Positions 1-12,910 of a DNA stretch of 64,000 nt are shown one piece after another. The stretch comes from Telopea speciosissima. Lineage: Eukaryota > Streptophyta > Magnoliopsida > Proteales > Proteaceae. The stretch's first letter is position 1. Each line of letters begins with the position of its first letter. A model generated the notes under the pieces. The model saw nothing but the letters and a program-made list of their open reading frames with translations, ran no database searches and was not told the DNA's origin. The position numbers and the translations under genes were made by a program. Location of the stretch: contig NC_057924.1 in NCBI RefSeq assembly GCF_018873765.1, positions 4,216,001 through 4,280,000 of the forward strand, written 5' to 3'.

Positions 1-1257
1 TTGGGCTTCAGTTAGGTCCGTACAACTAGAAAATTTATTTACTACAGTGTAGAAAATATTGGGGTACTTCAGTCCAAACTGAGTCCTCATTTTCCAAGAA
101 TTGAACTTAGAGCCACTAAAACTTTCCAATTTGATCACCTCAATTGGAACAGCGTGTTTCTCCATATTTATGTGATTTGTTTATATGCCCAAGCAAAAAT
201 TCAAATAAAAATAAATATTTCAAAGAACAATCACACCTGATATGAAGAACCCTGGATTTAGACGACGGAGGGAAGGATGGCGGCGGTGCAGCGACGTCGA
301 CAGTCGTGGTGGGCACTCTAGTGCTGGCAGGCACGGGTCTCTGGCTGCTGTTTGGTGATGACTGACACTGATCGCAACCCGTAGGTAGTGAACGATCTCA
401 AAAACAAGTCAAAAGTTAAAGCCTTTTGTCTTCTTCTACTTTTTTTTTTTTTTAATAGTCAAATCAAGGAAGTAGAAAAGAGCTTTGAAAAATAGAAGCT
501 TCCTGCCAATAACGTACTCTGCCAAAAGGTAAACTCCAAAACTTCTTTTGATTTGTTTTTTTTTTTTTTCAAACCAATCAAATCAAAATGGATTAATTGC
601 TTTTGTCTTTGTAATCAAACAACCAAATAAAAAACCTTTGATAAAGTTCTCTGCCAAGGTCTGCAAACGTTGTAGCTTTGTTTTAAAACCAAATCAAAAC
701 AAAACTTTGAGAAACGAAAGCCATGACGCACGTTCGAACAAAATCGTGAAGGCAGATCTCCAAGCTTGATTGATCGTTTGATAAAGAATTACCTCTCAAA
801 CTGGAACCGTGATGCAAGAGCTTTGATCGATGTCGTCTTTGATAAAATAGTAACCGTGATCAGATTCCGTAATCACCAAAAGGTCGATCAAATAAAAACT
901 CTAAAGTCGATCAGAAAATCAGAATTGAGACAAAGTCAAACGTGAATCCGAAATCCAAAGCCGATCTTGATCGCAGAGAAACGAAAATCCTAATGCTTTA
1001 AGATTGTTAGGGTTAGGGTTTTGAGCACAAGGTTGTTTAAAGCATTACACCCTGAGTATCTAGTTTGGAATACCCAGACTACTGCCTCCAGCTAGTATAT
1101 ATAGGGAAACTAGGGTTTAGGTCAGATGGACTAATTACTAGATTGCCCCTCATAGTCTGGGCATTAACACAAGTAGGATTATATTAGAACATATGAAGGG
1201 ATATTATATAAATACCCTTACAGGAAACACCTTCTTGGTTTTTCACAATAATGTATT
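1..1257. other. Left-edge region without a secure gene
   Basis: No exon is supported here. On the minus strand a Pro/Ser/Thr-rich open stretch (about 334 down to 249) starts with an ATG and ends at a plausible GT donor, so it could be the first exon of a gene running off the left edge, but no family is recognisable. The rest is AT-rich with T and A runs. Two TTAGGG-like units near 1007 look like an ordinary plant telo-box rather than telomeric DNA. Confidence 0.3.
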
Positions 1258-1326
1258 TTTCTCTCTTTCCCAAACAAGAGGCAAAGGTATATTTTCACAT
1301 AAAGGAGAGAGATAGACACATGGGAG

Positions 1327-1747
1327 TATGGCTGTAAATGGATAACCGAAAATTCGAATTCGATCTGCATCTGTATCCGTTTCGGAGCATCTAAATTCGT
1401 TTAGAAATATCTGAAAAAAAAATCTGAATACTCTGATAAAAATTCGAATCCAAATACTTAATTATAAAAAATTAAGTAAATAATGATCTTGAGGGTTTTT
1501 GAAGAACATGTTCTAAAATACGAGGAAAAGAGAATCATGATCTAAAACTATGGATTGAGAGTGAATTGTATCCACTAGGGGGAGGAAGGTTCGGGTTACA
1601 CAAGGCAGAGGTGTAAACGGAGGGTCGAAAATCCGAATTCGATCTGCATCCGAATCTGTTTAGAGGTATCTGAATTCGACCAAGAAATATCCGAATCCGA
1701 TTACATTTGATCCGTATCCGAGCCGAATCTGATCCATTTACAGGCCT
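1327..1747. mobile_element. Mutator-like MITE (421 bp)
   Basis: The 9-bp direct repeat ACATGGGAG lies at 1318-1326 and 1748-1756. The termini are an imperfect inverted repeat built around GCTGTAAATGGAT on the left and ATCCATTTACAGGC on the right. The interior is rich in GAATTCGATCTGCATCCG-like inverted motifs and has no coding capacity. The paralogous site in copy B (about 23614-23622) has one target copy and no insert. A 9-bp TSD fits the Mutator superfamily. Confidence 0.8.
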
Positions 1748-2572
1748 ACATGGGAGCATCGACATAGGTCACGTTCCTAGACGAAATCTTTTCCCCTTAT
1801 TTATAATAAAGGGAAAAAAAAAGGCAGTCAAGTTGTGTGCTCTCTTTGGCCCCCACACCGTTGTAGGGGCCCACAACTTGACAACCATCCCCACCCTTAT
1901 AATAATGGGCAAGAGATTCTTGTCTAAGTAATCCCACATCATCCCAAGGGCCAATGAGAGCGCTTTCACCCAAAAAAAAAGCCAATGAGAGCGCTTGTAA
2001 AGGTATCAATATAAGTGAGATTTTTTATTTTAAAAAGGGTTGGACAATAAATTTTGCGTTTTACAATGTCTTGCTTCAGGAGCGACACGACCATATAACG
2101 ATCTTTTGTTCCCATAATTTAATCAATTTAAATTTCCCGCTGCAATATAAGAAATTATTTTTTTCAATCTCCCGCAAGTATACTCTACTGGTAAACGCGG
2201 CGACCAATGTTTTGCAGAGGAACAACGAGGCGCGAATCGCGAGGGTGACGAAGAAGATGTTTTGGTTTCGAATTATAACGGAAAATCCTTTTTTTTTTTT
2301 TTCCTTTCCCTAATTAAATCTTCAATAGGGACACAGGAAATAATCGACAAAGAACAGTTCAAGCAGGTCAACTGCAAAAATATTTGAAAATATTTATTTT
2401 AGTGTTTCTGAATTCTTTCTTCAATTTCATAATTATATTAAAAAAATTCAATTTCTTCTCCTTTGTTTTGTTGATCTCTGTTTTGGAAGAATGTGAATGG
2501 AGCAAAGTTTTCAGGGCTCTGATCATCTTTGTGAATTTTTGTAATATTTACTCAGAGTTCGATCTTTGACAT

Positions 2573-4017
2573 ATGGCGGTCGCAGGGAGTAGAAGACTGG
2601 ATTTATGGTTAGAGGTAGGATTTTCCGTCTTGCTCTTGTTCTTCTTCGTCGGAGCAGAAGCCGTTTGTCACCGCAGCTGCAACCTGGCTTTGGCTTCTTA
2701 CAATGTGTGGCCGGGTTGTAATATTTCATTCATCAGCCAAGTCTTGAACGCTTCGATTCCATCGATTAGGAGCTACAACCCTCAAATAAGCGATATGGAT
2801 TCTGTTGAAGCTTCCTCCAATTTAATCGTTCCATTCTCCAACTGTGATTGCATCAATGGCGAATACAATGCTCATGTGTTCCAATACCTCGTTAATACTG
2901 GTGATTCCTACCAAACTATAGTTACGCTATTTTATTCCTACCTCACGACCACGTTAACGTTGCAGAGCGGGAATATTCCAAATAATGCCCTACTCAATGT
3001 TAGCGTCAATTGCTTTTGTGGGGATAATAGGATCTCCAGTGAATATGGGTTGTTCGTGACTTACCCTCTTCGCCCGAATGATACCTTGTCTTCGGTTGCT
3101 GTTTTGTTCCACTTCAGTGATACCCAATTGGTGCAGCAGTACAACCCCACCGTGAATTTCAGCTCTGGGAGTGGTGTAGTGTTCATTCCTCACACAGGTG
3201 GCCTCTTATTCTATGCTAGCAAGTGTTGTTATCTGTTTATGATCATCCACAATTCTATAATGAGATCAAACACAAATTGAGAATGTATAAATTTGTAAAC
3301 AAAGTGGATTCAAATATGTAACTATTGTTAAACGAAAGGGGAGGGGGGGGGGGGGGGTTGAGAAAAAATATATAAGATAAGAGATTGAGTCATTGAGTTT
3401 CTAGTTTGCTGACCCTCAATCATGAACACAAAGGAGGCCATTTCTTTGTGACTGACCTAATTTTGATATAAAGCTGAATGACTGTTGCTAAACTCTAGCT
3501 TTTCCTCTTCTTTGAATAAAAAAACCTTTCCTACAACGTATAGAGCTTGGAATTGATATCTTCTAGTTTTCTTGATCTTCTTCAGATGCTAATGGAAGTT
3601 ATCTAGGCCTGGGTACAAAAATAAGGTAATTAGTATTCAATTTGCTCAATGATTTAAGCTGATCGACGCTTTATGTCTTTAGTTCTCTACCTCTTCCAGC
3701 TGTCTAACATGAATACACTATTCTCATCTTGCAGCTCAGGTACTTCAGGTGGCTTGAGTCTTCTTCACGTGCCAGTTTTATGCTTGTTATCTGAACAAGC
3801 CAATTTGGGGCATTGATATTATTTAAACTGACCATGCCCTACCTCTAAATCTAAGCAGGAATTTCAAGTGCAGCAATTATCGGCATAGCTGCTGCAGCAG
3901 CTGTGGGACTGGTTTTGTCAGGTAGTATATATTTTCTGGTTTACAGAAGGAAGAAGGTTAAAAAGCCAGCATTGCTTCGCTCAGCAACTGGACATCAATG
4001 TATATATCCTGAGCTTG
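2573..4017 (+). CDS. LysM receptor-like kinase, truncated tandem copy (ectodomain plus TM only)
   Basis: Four exons: 2573-3197, 3586-3625, 3735-3748 and 3859-4017, all GT-AG and all open. The phases match those of the intact paralog at 24470. The product has a signal peptide (hydrophobic [11 protein letters not shown], cleavage near residue 30), a three-LysM ectodomain with the CxC pairs CDC and CFC, a Gly/Ser linker and an Ala-rich transmembrane helix (GIAAAAAVGLVLSG) followed by a basic stop-transfer YRRKKVKK. In the family this ectodomain binds chitin or other GlcNAc glycans at the plasma membrane. The kinase exons 5-12 of the LYK type are absent. Relative to the paralog the ectodomain lacks a few residues before the last CxC. 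It may be a decaying duplicate, a kinase-less LysM protein, or the 5' half of a chimeric gene with the CRK exons at 15111-17890. Exon 4 ends in phase 1, compatible with the CRK exon at 15111. Confidence 0.8.
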
Positions 4018-4340
4018 GTAATCCTTCTTTTTATGGCTATATATTGCCCTTATAAAGGATGTTTCTTCAGGATTTTCCTGGGTTTTGATTATTCCAAACT
4101 GATGTATTCTCTTGCTGAAAATTTGGGACATGAGTCAAATGAACAAGACAAGACAAGATTTTCTTATGCCACTGTTTGGTAACAAAAATTTCTATGGAGA
4201 ATATCAAAATTCATATCACCATCATTATCATTGTTTTCATTGTTAAAGTTTATTTTATTTTAAATATACTTTATGTGTGAGCTATAGTTTTATGTTGTAT
4301 TACTTCCAACTGTCAATCTGTTTTATATCTTATAATATAA

Positions 4341-7300
4341 GACTCTTCCAAGTATTCTGGACGAATCCATCTTACAATTGCAGTAAACCACACCTGACTT
4401 CTGCTCTGGTTAGATTATTTTTTTGGTTTAACGCTAACCCGGTTAAAGTGTGAAAGGCTGCTGTGAATTGCCTCTAGTGTAATCTGCACCATTTATTCCT
4501 CTGCCGCTTTTTATGTTTAGTTATATATTGTGTTTAGCTGCTTAGTGTCTTAACACACTGCTGCACCTTTATTTCTCTGTTTGCTTTATCACTGCAACTT
4601 TATTTCATTGCCTGACCCTGGTTTTGCATCATCACTGCGTGCTATTTACTGTGTTTTGCTGCCGAACATTGCTCTAATACCACTGCCTGAACCTATTCCA
4701 TTGCTTATTGTTAGTGCACTATATTCTAATACACTGCTTGCTTTTATTGCTTATTGTTAGTGCATTACGTGCTTTTATGTACTTTTATATTGCACTATAT
4801 ATTTCATTTGTTTCACCTGTTGCATTCATTTGTTTCATTTGTTCGTTAGCTGCTTTTTGAGTTACTTGCCTGAAAGTATTAATTTATCTTTTGGTACTTG
4901 TGTCTTGTACTATGTGCGTGGTTTCCATTGTCTGATGCCTAAGTATTTCTCTGTCTTGGTCATTTTCTTATCCCAATATTTAATGCTTGGGAACTTTTTG
5001 TTTATACTTTTCTAATAAATAAATTTATTTTACTATGGCGGTGCATCAGGCCGGTAGCTGACACTTTAGTATTTTCGCCAATCACCTTTTGCATGGATCC
5101 TTTTGTTTTTTTGATCTTTTTCTTGATCTCATGTCTTTCCATCCTCTTTCTGCTAGAGTGTCCCCCATATGCGATGCGCTGCATTGATGCCTGGATGCGG
5201 CTATAAGTAGGCAAGGGCAAGTGAGAGGAATTATGCCAGCCTAGAAATGTAGGATTAGATTAGCTACCTGGAACATTGAATCCTTAATGGGTAAGAGCCT
5301 GGAGTTGATAGATGTTATGAGGAGATGAAGGATTAATATAGCTTATATCCAAGAGACAAGATGGAAAGGTAACAAAGCTAAAGAATTGGACGAATTTAAA
5401 CTTTGGTATGCAGAGACCAAAGTAATAGAAACGGAGGAGGGATAAAGATCTAAAGAATGATGTAGTGGATGTCAAAAGAGTGAGTGATAGGATTATATCC
5501 ATCAAACTTGTGTTGGAGAAAGAGGTTGTCAATATTGTTTGCGTTTACACACCCCAAATAGGATTGGATGAAAATAGTAAGCGCCAATTTTGGGACAACA
5601 TGGATGATTTAGTGTAGGGTTTTGGCCAAGAGGAATCGATTATTATTAGAGGTGATCTGAACGGCCACGTTAGGAGCGATTGTAGAGGTTATGAAGGTGT
5701 CCATGGAGGCTTCGGAGTTGGGGAGAAGAATGAAGAGGGGACCTCAATCCTAGACTTTGTGGTAGCTTATGATCTATCCATTGTGAATATTTTCTTTGAA
5801 AAAAGAGAGGAACACTTAGTTACCTACAAAAGTGGGATTCATACCAGTCAACAACCCAACATAGATTGGTGACCCTGGATATATGTCTCAGTGCCCAAAA
5901 GCATAGGAGGAGAGAACCTATGCACCCTAAGATGAGGTGGTAAAGATTAAAAAGGGAGTACCTAAGGACTTTTACTGATAATGTGGTCAAACAAGGAAAG
6001 TGGGACTTTGTAGGAGACACCAATGTGATATGGCACGAGATGATGACATGTATTAAGAGGGTTGCCAAAGATGTGTTAGGGGAAGCGAAGGGTAGTCGCC
6101 AGGTCCCTAGGGAGACTTGGTGGCGGAACGATGAGGTCCAAGTTCCCATTAAGACCAAGAAAGATTGTTTTAAGACATAGCAAAGGACTAAAGAAATAGA
6201 TGATAAAAAGAGATATTATGATGCCAGAAACGAAGTTAGGAAGATTGTGAGGATGGCTAAAGCGAAGAAATATGAGGATCTCTATATCAACCTAAACAAA
6301 GAAGGGGAAAAAGCTATATACAAGACAGCTAAGATGAGAAAAAGGAAGAGTAGAGATTTCGATCAGGTGAGGTGTATCAAGAGTGATGATGGAAAAGTGT
6401 TGGTAAGGGATGAGGACATTTTGAAGAGACGGGCTGAATATACTACCTACTAAATGGAGATAGGCCGAGTAGAATTGACCCAGATGAGTACTCTATTCAA
6501 CATGATACTACACATCATAGATATGTAAGAAAGGTTAGTGTGGCAGAAGTTAAAGAAGCCCTAAAAAAGATGAAAACAGGAAAGTTAACAGGCCTAGATG
6601 AGATTCCAATCGAAGTGTGGAAAACCATAAGAGGTTGTGGGGCTTATTGGCTAACAAAGCTGTTTAATAAGATCATGAACATAAAGAAGATGCCAGATGA
6701 GTAAAGGAGAAGCTTTGTAGTCCCGGTTTACAAAAATAAAAGTGATATACAAAACTGTAATAACTACAGAAGCATAAAGCTAATGAGTCACACTATGAAA
6801 CTGTGGGAGAGGGTTATTGAGGCTCGTTTGAGAAGAGAGACTCATATCTCAATGATCCAATTTGGCTTTATGCGAGGTAGATCCACAACATAAGCTATCT
6901 ACTTACTAAGGAGGCTCATGGAAAGATATAGAGATAGCAAAAAGGATCTCCATATGGTCTTTATCGACTTGGAAAAGGCCTGCGACCAAGTCCCTAGAGA
7001 TCTAATCAACATGTTCTAGTGAAGAGAGGAGTGTCAAGTAAATATGTAGATGTCATTAAAGATGTGTATGAGGGTGTGGTAACTAGTGTGAGATTTGTAG
7101 GAGGTCACGACAAGGAATTCCCAATTACGATTGGATTACATTAGGGTTCAGCCTTAGGCCCTTACCTTTTTGTTCTTATCATAGACGATATAACTGTGCA
7201 TTCAAGACGAGGTCTCATGGTGTATGCTCTTCACTGATGGTATCGTTTTGGTGGATGAGACAAAAGAAGGGATTAACTCTAAGTTAGAGCTTTGGAGGTC

Positions 7301-8214
7301 AACCTTGGAAGCAGGCTTTAAGATTAGTAGAACGAAGACAAAATATATAATGTGTAATTTGAGTCACACTACGCTGGATACTGATATGGTGCGAGTTGAG
7401 GAAAGAGAGCTATTGCAAAGTGACTATTTTAGATATCTGGGGTCAATCATAAATAAAGATGGTGACATAGAGGATGATGTTTCATAGAGAATTAAAGTGG
7501 GATGGTTGAAGTGGAGAAGTGCATCCGGAGTGCTTGTGACCAACATGTTCCTTTAAAGCTTAAAGGAAAGTTCTATAGGACTGTTGTTCGACCGTCCATG
7601 CTGTATGTGGCAGAATGTTTGGCACTTAAGAAGTGTCATATTGATAAGCTTTGTGTGGCAGAGATGAGGATGTTAGGATGGATGTGTGGAAAAATAAGGA
7701 AGGATAAAGTACCGAATGAACATGTAAGAGCAGACTTGGGAGTTGCCCCGATCGATGACAAATTCCTAGAGAGTCGTTTAAGGTAGTATGGTCATATTCA
7801 ACGGAGGCCTAGGGACACTCCAATAAGGAGGAGTGATATGATTACAATTGAAGGAGCTAAAAGAGGTAGGGGCAGACCTATAATGACCATAGGAGAAGTG
7901 GTGAGGAAGGACATGCATAGGCTAGGGTTTGTACCCATTATGACCTCGGACAGAGCCCATTGGAGGACAAGGATCCATGTGGCAGATCCCATTTAGCTGA
8001 GAATCTCCTGACGTGCTGGGCTGTGCCTCTTCCCTCTTACTATCTTTCATCTCTCTACTTTTTTTTCCGTATCTTTCATTTGTCTTTTTCTTTTTTCGTT
8101 TCTCATCTCTTTCCCCATCTTTTCAGTCCCTTTTCTGTTAGAACTCTGTTTTCCCTGCTTTGTTTTGTTTGGATCCATGTCTGGGATAAGGCTGAGTTTG
8201 TTGTTGTTGTTGTA
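4341..8214 (+). mobile_element. RTE-clade LINE, nearly full length, degenerate
   Basis: Bounded by a 12-bp TSD, CTTATAATATAA, at 4329-4340 and 8215-8226. The paralogous copy B has one uninterrupted copy at about 26632-26643. The 3' end is a (TTG)n tail after GGGATAAGGCTGAG, typical of plant RTE elements. An apurinic-endonuclease region starts near 5255 (ATWNIESLMGKSLELID) and continues to about 5880 (RGDLNGHVRSD). Reverse transcriptase covers about 6500-7480, and the C-terminal domain with RRPRDTPIRRSD-like sequence runs to about 7990. The reading frame is broken by many stops and frameshifts, and the catalytic FADD box reads FTDG near 7230, so the copy is inactive. It sits in an intron-like position downstream of LysM exon 4. 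Confidence 0.9.
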
Positions 8215-8226
8215 CTTATAATATAA

Positions 8227-9178
8227 TTATTCTGTAGCGTAAATCTGTGAACTTACATGTAATTTGGGAACCATTGTTGCTATTTTATGCTTTTCCCCAA
8301 ATATGACTGTTTCGATGGAACTTGTGAATTACCAGTAAATTCGTCATTTTATTTATGTGTCATCACATATTGCTACTGGAGTTATGTTTTCTTTACCAAG
8401 TATAATGAAAAGGGGCTATCACTGTAGTGTTGTAAGATTTAGGCTCTCTACTGTATTTATTCTGCATATCAAGGGAGGATGTGAGGGATCTGCTAGCCGT
8501 TAAATCAGCTTGTTCTAGTGGCCTTAACCATCTGAACTGGAGTATTGTTTCTTTCTTGAGATTTTCTATCTGAAGAATACAACTGATTGGATGGTCATTA
8601 CAGTCCAACAGGCATTCCTTTTGGCCTATTCATCTCCTTTTGTAGGTCGAATTGATTGTCAGTCTGGATGGATTAACACAATCATTTTCATGAATGTACA
8701 TTAGAAACAGGGGTGGAACCAAAAATTTTTCCTTCTTTTTTTTTTTTTCTTGAGGGGGGGGGGGGAAGTCATAATAATCTATAAATTTAAAATAAGCTAA
8801 CATCATGTTCATGTTTTCAACATATGACAAAAGGTAAAAAAGAAAAAAGAATAAATAAATAAATAATAAAAAGCGAAAAAATAACTTTGGAGAAAGTTTT
8901 TTCGTGTAGATGATTTGACGGTATGATTGGACTCTTCGAACAGTGAGTCTCATCATAAACTCCCTACCCCTGTAAAAGAAAGTCCGAAATTCCTTTCCTA
9001 GGTTCAATCAAAGGGTCAGATCTCATGGATTAAGAAATTCTCTCTTCACCTTGGGTGAAAGAGAACTTGGTATAAATTTTATGAATAATAGGAGAATCAA
9101 TAGGAGTGTGGGATTGTGGGAGATGGAGGAAAAGCTTGAGAGGAGGGGGGGGGGGAAGTGCCAAAGAATGGCAGGTGT
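8227..9178 (+). other. Remaining copy A intron sequence
   Basis: This stretch matches intron 4 of the intact LYK gene (about 26644-27635), including the G-rich tract near 8755 and the segment before GGCAGGTGTG. It has no coding content and links the LINE and hAT insertions. Confidence 0.8.
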
Positions 9179-10099
9179 GACTGTCTCAAGGTTCGAGAAC
9201 TCGGGTCTCGGTGGCATCTCGGCTAGGCCAGAAACCGAGTCGAGCCGAGATCAGTTGGTGCAATTTTTTTTTTTTGGACTCGGACCCCCAACTCGGTGGG
9301 TTGTACACATATTTTGGGTCTGAAACTTGGTATCCAGCCTATTTCAGGCCATTTAAACACAATGGCATGCCCAGATTTGCCAAAAAACAAGTCCAAATAT
9401 GAGTTTCACTTTGGACCATAGGTTGGTAGGCGACGAGTCGTACTAAAAGTCTAAAACAACATAATCTATATATAATTTAGTAAAACATAGCAAATTAGCA
9501 ATCAAAACATTCTAATTAGCACACATCAATCAAAACATTCAAATAAAATGTACATTACATCAATGTTCACTTAATTTGTTACATAAAATGAGATTGAACA
9601 AGAAATTCATCCCTATATCGATCCACATATAATTCCCATGTCATGGAATTGCTATAGTGTTGCAAATAGTGTGACACGCCTTCCATATAAGTCTTCCGAT
9701 CAACATATACCAATCTCCCTATCTTAGGGTACATGGGAGGTCTGTTGGTATGAGGTGTAAGATCCATCACTCTGTCATATTGAGTTTGAGGCATGTATGA
9801 CTGGTTTGGGACTAGGAATGTATGCCCAACACGACCTAGAGCTTTGATCGTCATACTCATTGATCGCCCATCGACCATAGGCACTATAATCGAACCGGTG
9901 CTCGCTGGCCATAGTCATAGCCATGATGATGCCGAGATGATTGCCATGACTCGATGCTCACTAGTAGTATCTATACTCATGCTTCCGAAACTTGTAAGCA
10001 TGGTGTTCATACGCCGTTGTCCTCCTCCCGAGCATATGACTGATGTGAGTGTTTGCGACCCTTCTTTCTCGTTGTATGTTTTAGGGTAGCCACCATGGT

Positions 10100-12910
10100 C
10101 TTGATCTTGAGTGGCATGCGAACCGAGACTCACCGGTGAAACGCACAGGTCCTCCCTGCGCTCCAACTTCTTGCATCGCTCGCGCATCCCCTCATGACGA
10201 TCATCATAATAACCGCCACTCCGCATGCCACAGCGCGAGCAGCCTTCACCACCATCACCATCACCATCACCATCACCATCACTAGCATCACGTGTCATCA
10301 CCACCACCATCATCATCATCGCCAGGACTTCCTACGCGCGGCTCAAAAGGTTTCGGTGACTCGCATGTGCACGCCCCTCTTGCGTCGACATATATTCATC
10401 AACATCGGTGCGGTTAGAGACGCAATGGTGGGGTCGGGCCTACCCCGATTGATCCATATCAGTGTACCACGATCCTCACCCACCGGAATAGGGATCCTCA
10501 TCGTCATCGTAGTCCTCTTGAAAAATGTTGACAGCTTCAATGGGTTCTTTATCATTGGCCTCAATTCCTTCACGTATGTGCCTCATCCTTAATCTCATAT
10601 TGTAGTGCACATACACAAGCTGCTCCATCGTTCGCTACCCAACCTATTCCGCCTCTTTGAATGTATCAATGAGAATGTACTCGTTGCGCTCACATCCGGA
10701 GGATGAACAAGTTTGTGAGAGCACTCTCACCGCTACCTTCCTCGGTTGGGTGAACTTGTACCATAAAGCACCCACCATCGGCTGCATTACAAATATAGAA
10801 TAGTAAGAATATGTACATTATAAAGAGATAAATTATAATTCATAAATGTAATATCATGCCACCTACCAGGGTCCGACTTTTGTCTACCCTCCACCGCAGC
10901 CTAGTCGACCGAAACTTGCTGAGGCCTCTCTCAAGTATTTGATCTATTTTCAATATGAGGCATTAGTATTTCCTATTTAGTAATTACATTCATAAAACCA
11001 AAGTGCCAAAGTCCCATACTCTCACCTCATCGTTGCAAGCGCTTGTGTCTTTGGATGGGGCTCCAACTTCGAGTAAGACTTGAACCGCCTCTAACAATTC
11101 TATGTCTAGCCCAAGATCATGGGAGTAGTGATACTTTGGATTCAAATAGTATTTTGGTAAAGTAAACACCACAAATATGATTTGTTAGTGACTTAATCGC
11201 TTTAATGCCTTTAGGGTTTTGAATATGTAAATGTAAAAAGTTATAACATTTAAAGTATAAAGTATGTTGAACTCACCACCTTATGCAATGGATGACTCAA
11301 GTGCTTCTCCCACCGCTCATTAATGATGTTAGTGTAGGACTTTGCACTTCGAGGTATAGCAGCTCTAACCATTTCCTTCATTTTTGGATGGCAGCATAAA
11401 TGTGGCCTAAAGTAGGCTTCTTCTCTGTATCAACCATCCTCGCATCGCCACCACTGGCTCTAATATGCCAACCACTTTCCCCAAGTCCTTCCAAAATCCA
11501 TCATTTGCAATGGTCTTGTGCTACCTTTGCTTCTTCCGACTTAGAACCTTGCCAACCAAACCATTCATGACTTGCAAACATACACCTTAGACCTATCGCC
11601 TTACTCAAAGCTCTTCAATGCAATGTAATTGGTGGCAAATCGAGTGACACCAGGCCTCACTAAATCTCCATTGCATTTCTCCTCATCAAGGCTAAAGCAT
11701 AAGAATGGTTGTACACAAAAGTTGTCACTTGTCTTGCCCTATTTACCACACCCGCCACCAAAGTCTTTTTCCCCATGTCCTTCAACATTAAATCAATAGA
11801 ATGGGCTGCACATGGGGTCCAAAAGAGCCGGATCCTCTTACTCTTCTTATTCATCAACTTCTCTCCAGCTTTTATAGTTGGAACCGTTATCCGTCACAAT
11901 TTGGATAACGTTCCTTGGTCCTACCTCCTCCACCACTTGCTTCAACTCCTTATACAAGTATGATGCATCCTTTATATGCTTTGATGCATCGATAGACTTC
12001 AAGAATATAGTCTTTCCATGCAACTCACCATGAAATTTATGATGGACAGCCTAGTAGGTCCAGTCCAACCATCACCATAAGAGTAACCCCATATGTCTCC
12101 CACATTGGCTTCAAACCATCAATGTATTCTTTTAGCTCCTCTACCTCCCGAGGCAAATACACATTGTATAATTCAAATGGTGAAGGTCCTTCCATCCCGC
12201 ACCAGCCCTCCGCAGCATCAAGGAATGCATCATAGTATGTTCCTTGTGCTACATTGGCTGGAATGCCATGGTAAAGCATGAATTTGTCAAGGCTTTTCGT
12301 GCTTTCTCTTGTTTACCACCAAATACTTGTGGGATGGTTGGCGGTAGGCATCTTGTTGCCTAAAAGTGGTGGGATCCCGCTCAAAATGGGTTCGGACCTT
12401 GTACTCGTGGTCGGGTTTGGGGTCGTGGTATATTTCTTGTCCCAGTGCTTCTTCTCCTCTCATCTTCTTGCCGGTGCACTGAGCAGATCCACCAGCTCCT
12501 CTTGCTTGCTCATATGCTCTTATATTATCAAAATGAAAACTTTGTCTACTCGCCCAAAGTCTTTGGTAAATTCTCCATTCACCTTTGATTGAAACTCACC
12601 AGTGGAGGCCCAATGTCGATCATCTTCGCCACAAACCTCTCGCACCAGCCCTCTCTAGTATTGCCTCATTAAACTCTTGTTGCATTCTTTCCCTCTCAGA
12701 TTTTTTTAATCTTCCTCCTTTCAAATGTTGTGTCATTGCCACTTTCACTTGGATAGGAACATTTGGGCATGATGAAACATCCTTGCTCTACTGCACAAGT
12801 GTTGCTTTAACCTGGTGGCTCCTCCGGATAGCAACTTCCCACAATAATTGCATTTGGACTTCTTTTGTCTCGGACATGGGAACTCCATGTTGCCATGCTA
12901 TATCGGACAT
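10100..12910 (-). pseudogene. hAT transposase (BED/DUF659 type), degraded
   Basis: Read on the minus strand from about 12900 downward. A degenerate BED zinc-finger-like start (WQHGVPMSETKE, then CPNVPIQVK) is followed by a DUF659 segment at about 12250-12060 (GPSPFELYNVYLPREVEELK, then KPMWETYGVTLM), the block WTPCAAHSIDLMLKDMGK at about 11830, a segment around 11500 (FWKDLGKVVGILEPVV) and a C-terminal part near 11100 (YYLNPKYHYSHDLGLD). The tail is Asp/Gly-rich over a CATCAC microsatellite. The pieces lie in different frames, with frameshifts after YGVTLM and elsewhere, so this copy probably makes no complete transposase. Introns between some blocks cannot be excluded. Confidence 0.8.
10248..10322. 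repeat. CATCAC/CAT microsatellite
   Basis: Tandem CATCAC units followed by CAC/CAT trinucleotides lie inside the hAT element. On the minus strand they read as a DG-repeat in the transposase tail. This is simple-sequence expansion only. Confidence 0.85.

Noticed and set aside
1005-1022. TTAGGG repeats suggesting telomeric DNA
   Set aside because: Only two units are present, embedded in UTR-like or promoter-like sequence; plant telo-boxes look like this.
1797-2009. Overlapping ORFs on both strands near 1800-2000
   Set aside because: The region is non-coding upstream flank shared by both duplication copies (compare 23640-23850) and the frames are not conserved.
9915-10319. Separate gene for the Asp/Gly-rich minus-strand ORF
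   Set aside because: It is collinear with the tail of the hAT transposase region and shows only simple-sequence composition.
10194-10592. Plus-strand ORF with Thr/Ile/His repeats
   Set aside because: It is the shadow of the CATCAC microsatellite in the minus-strand transposase tail.
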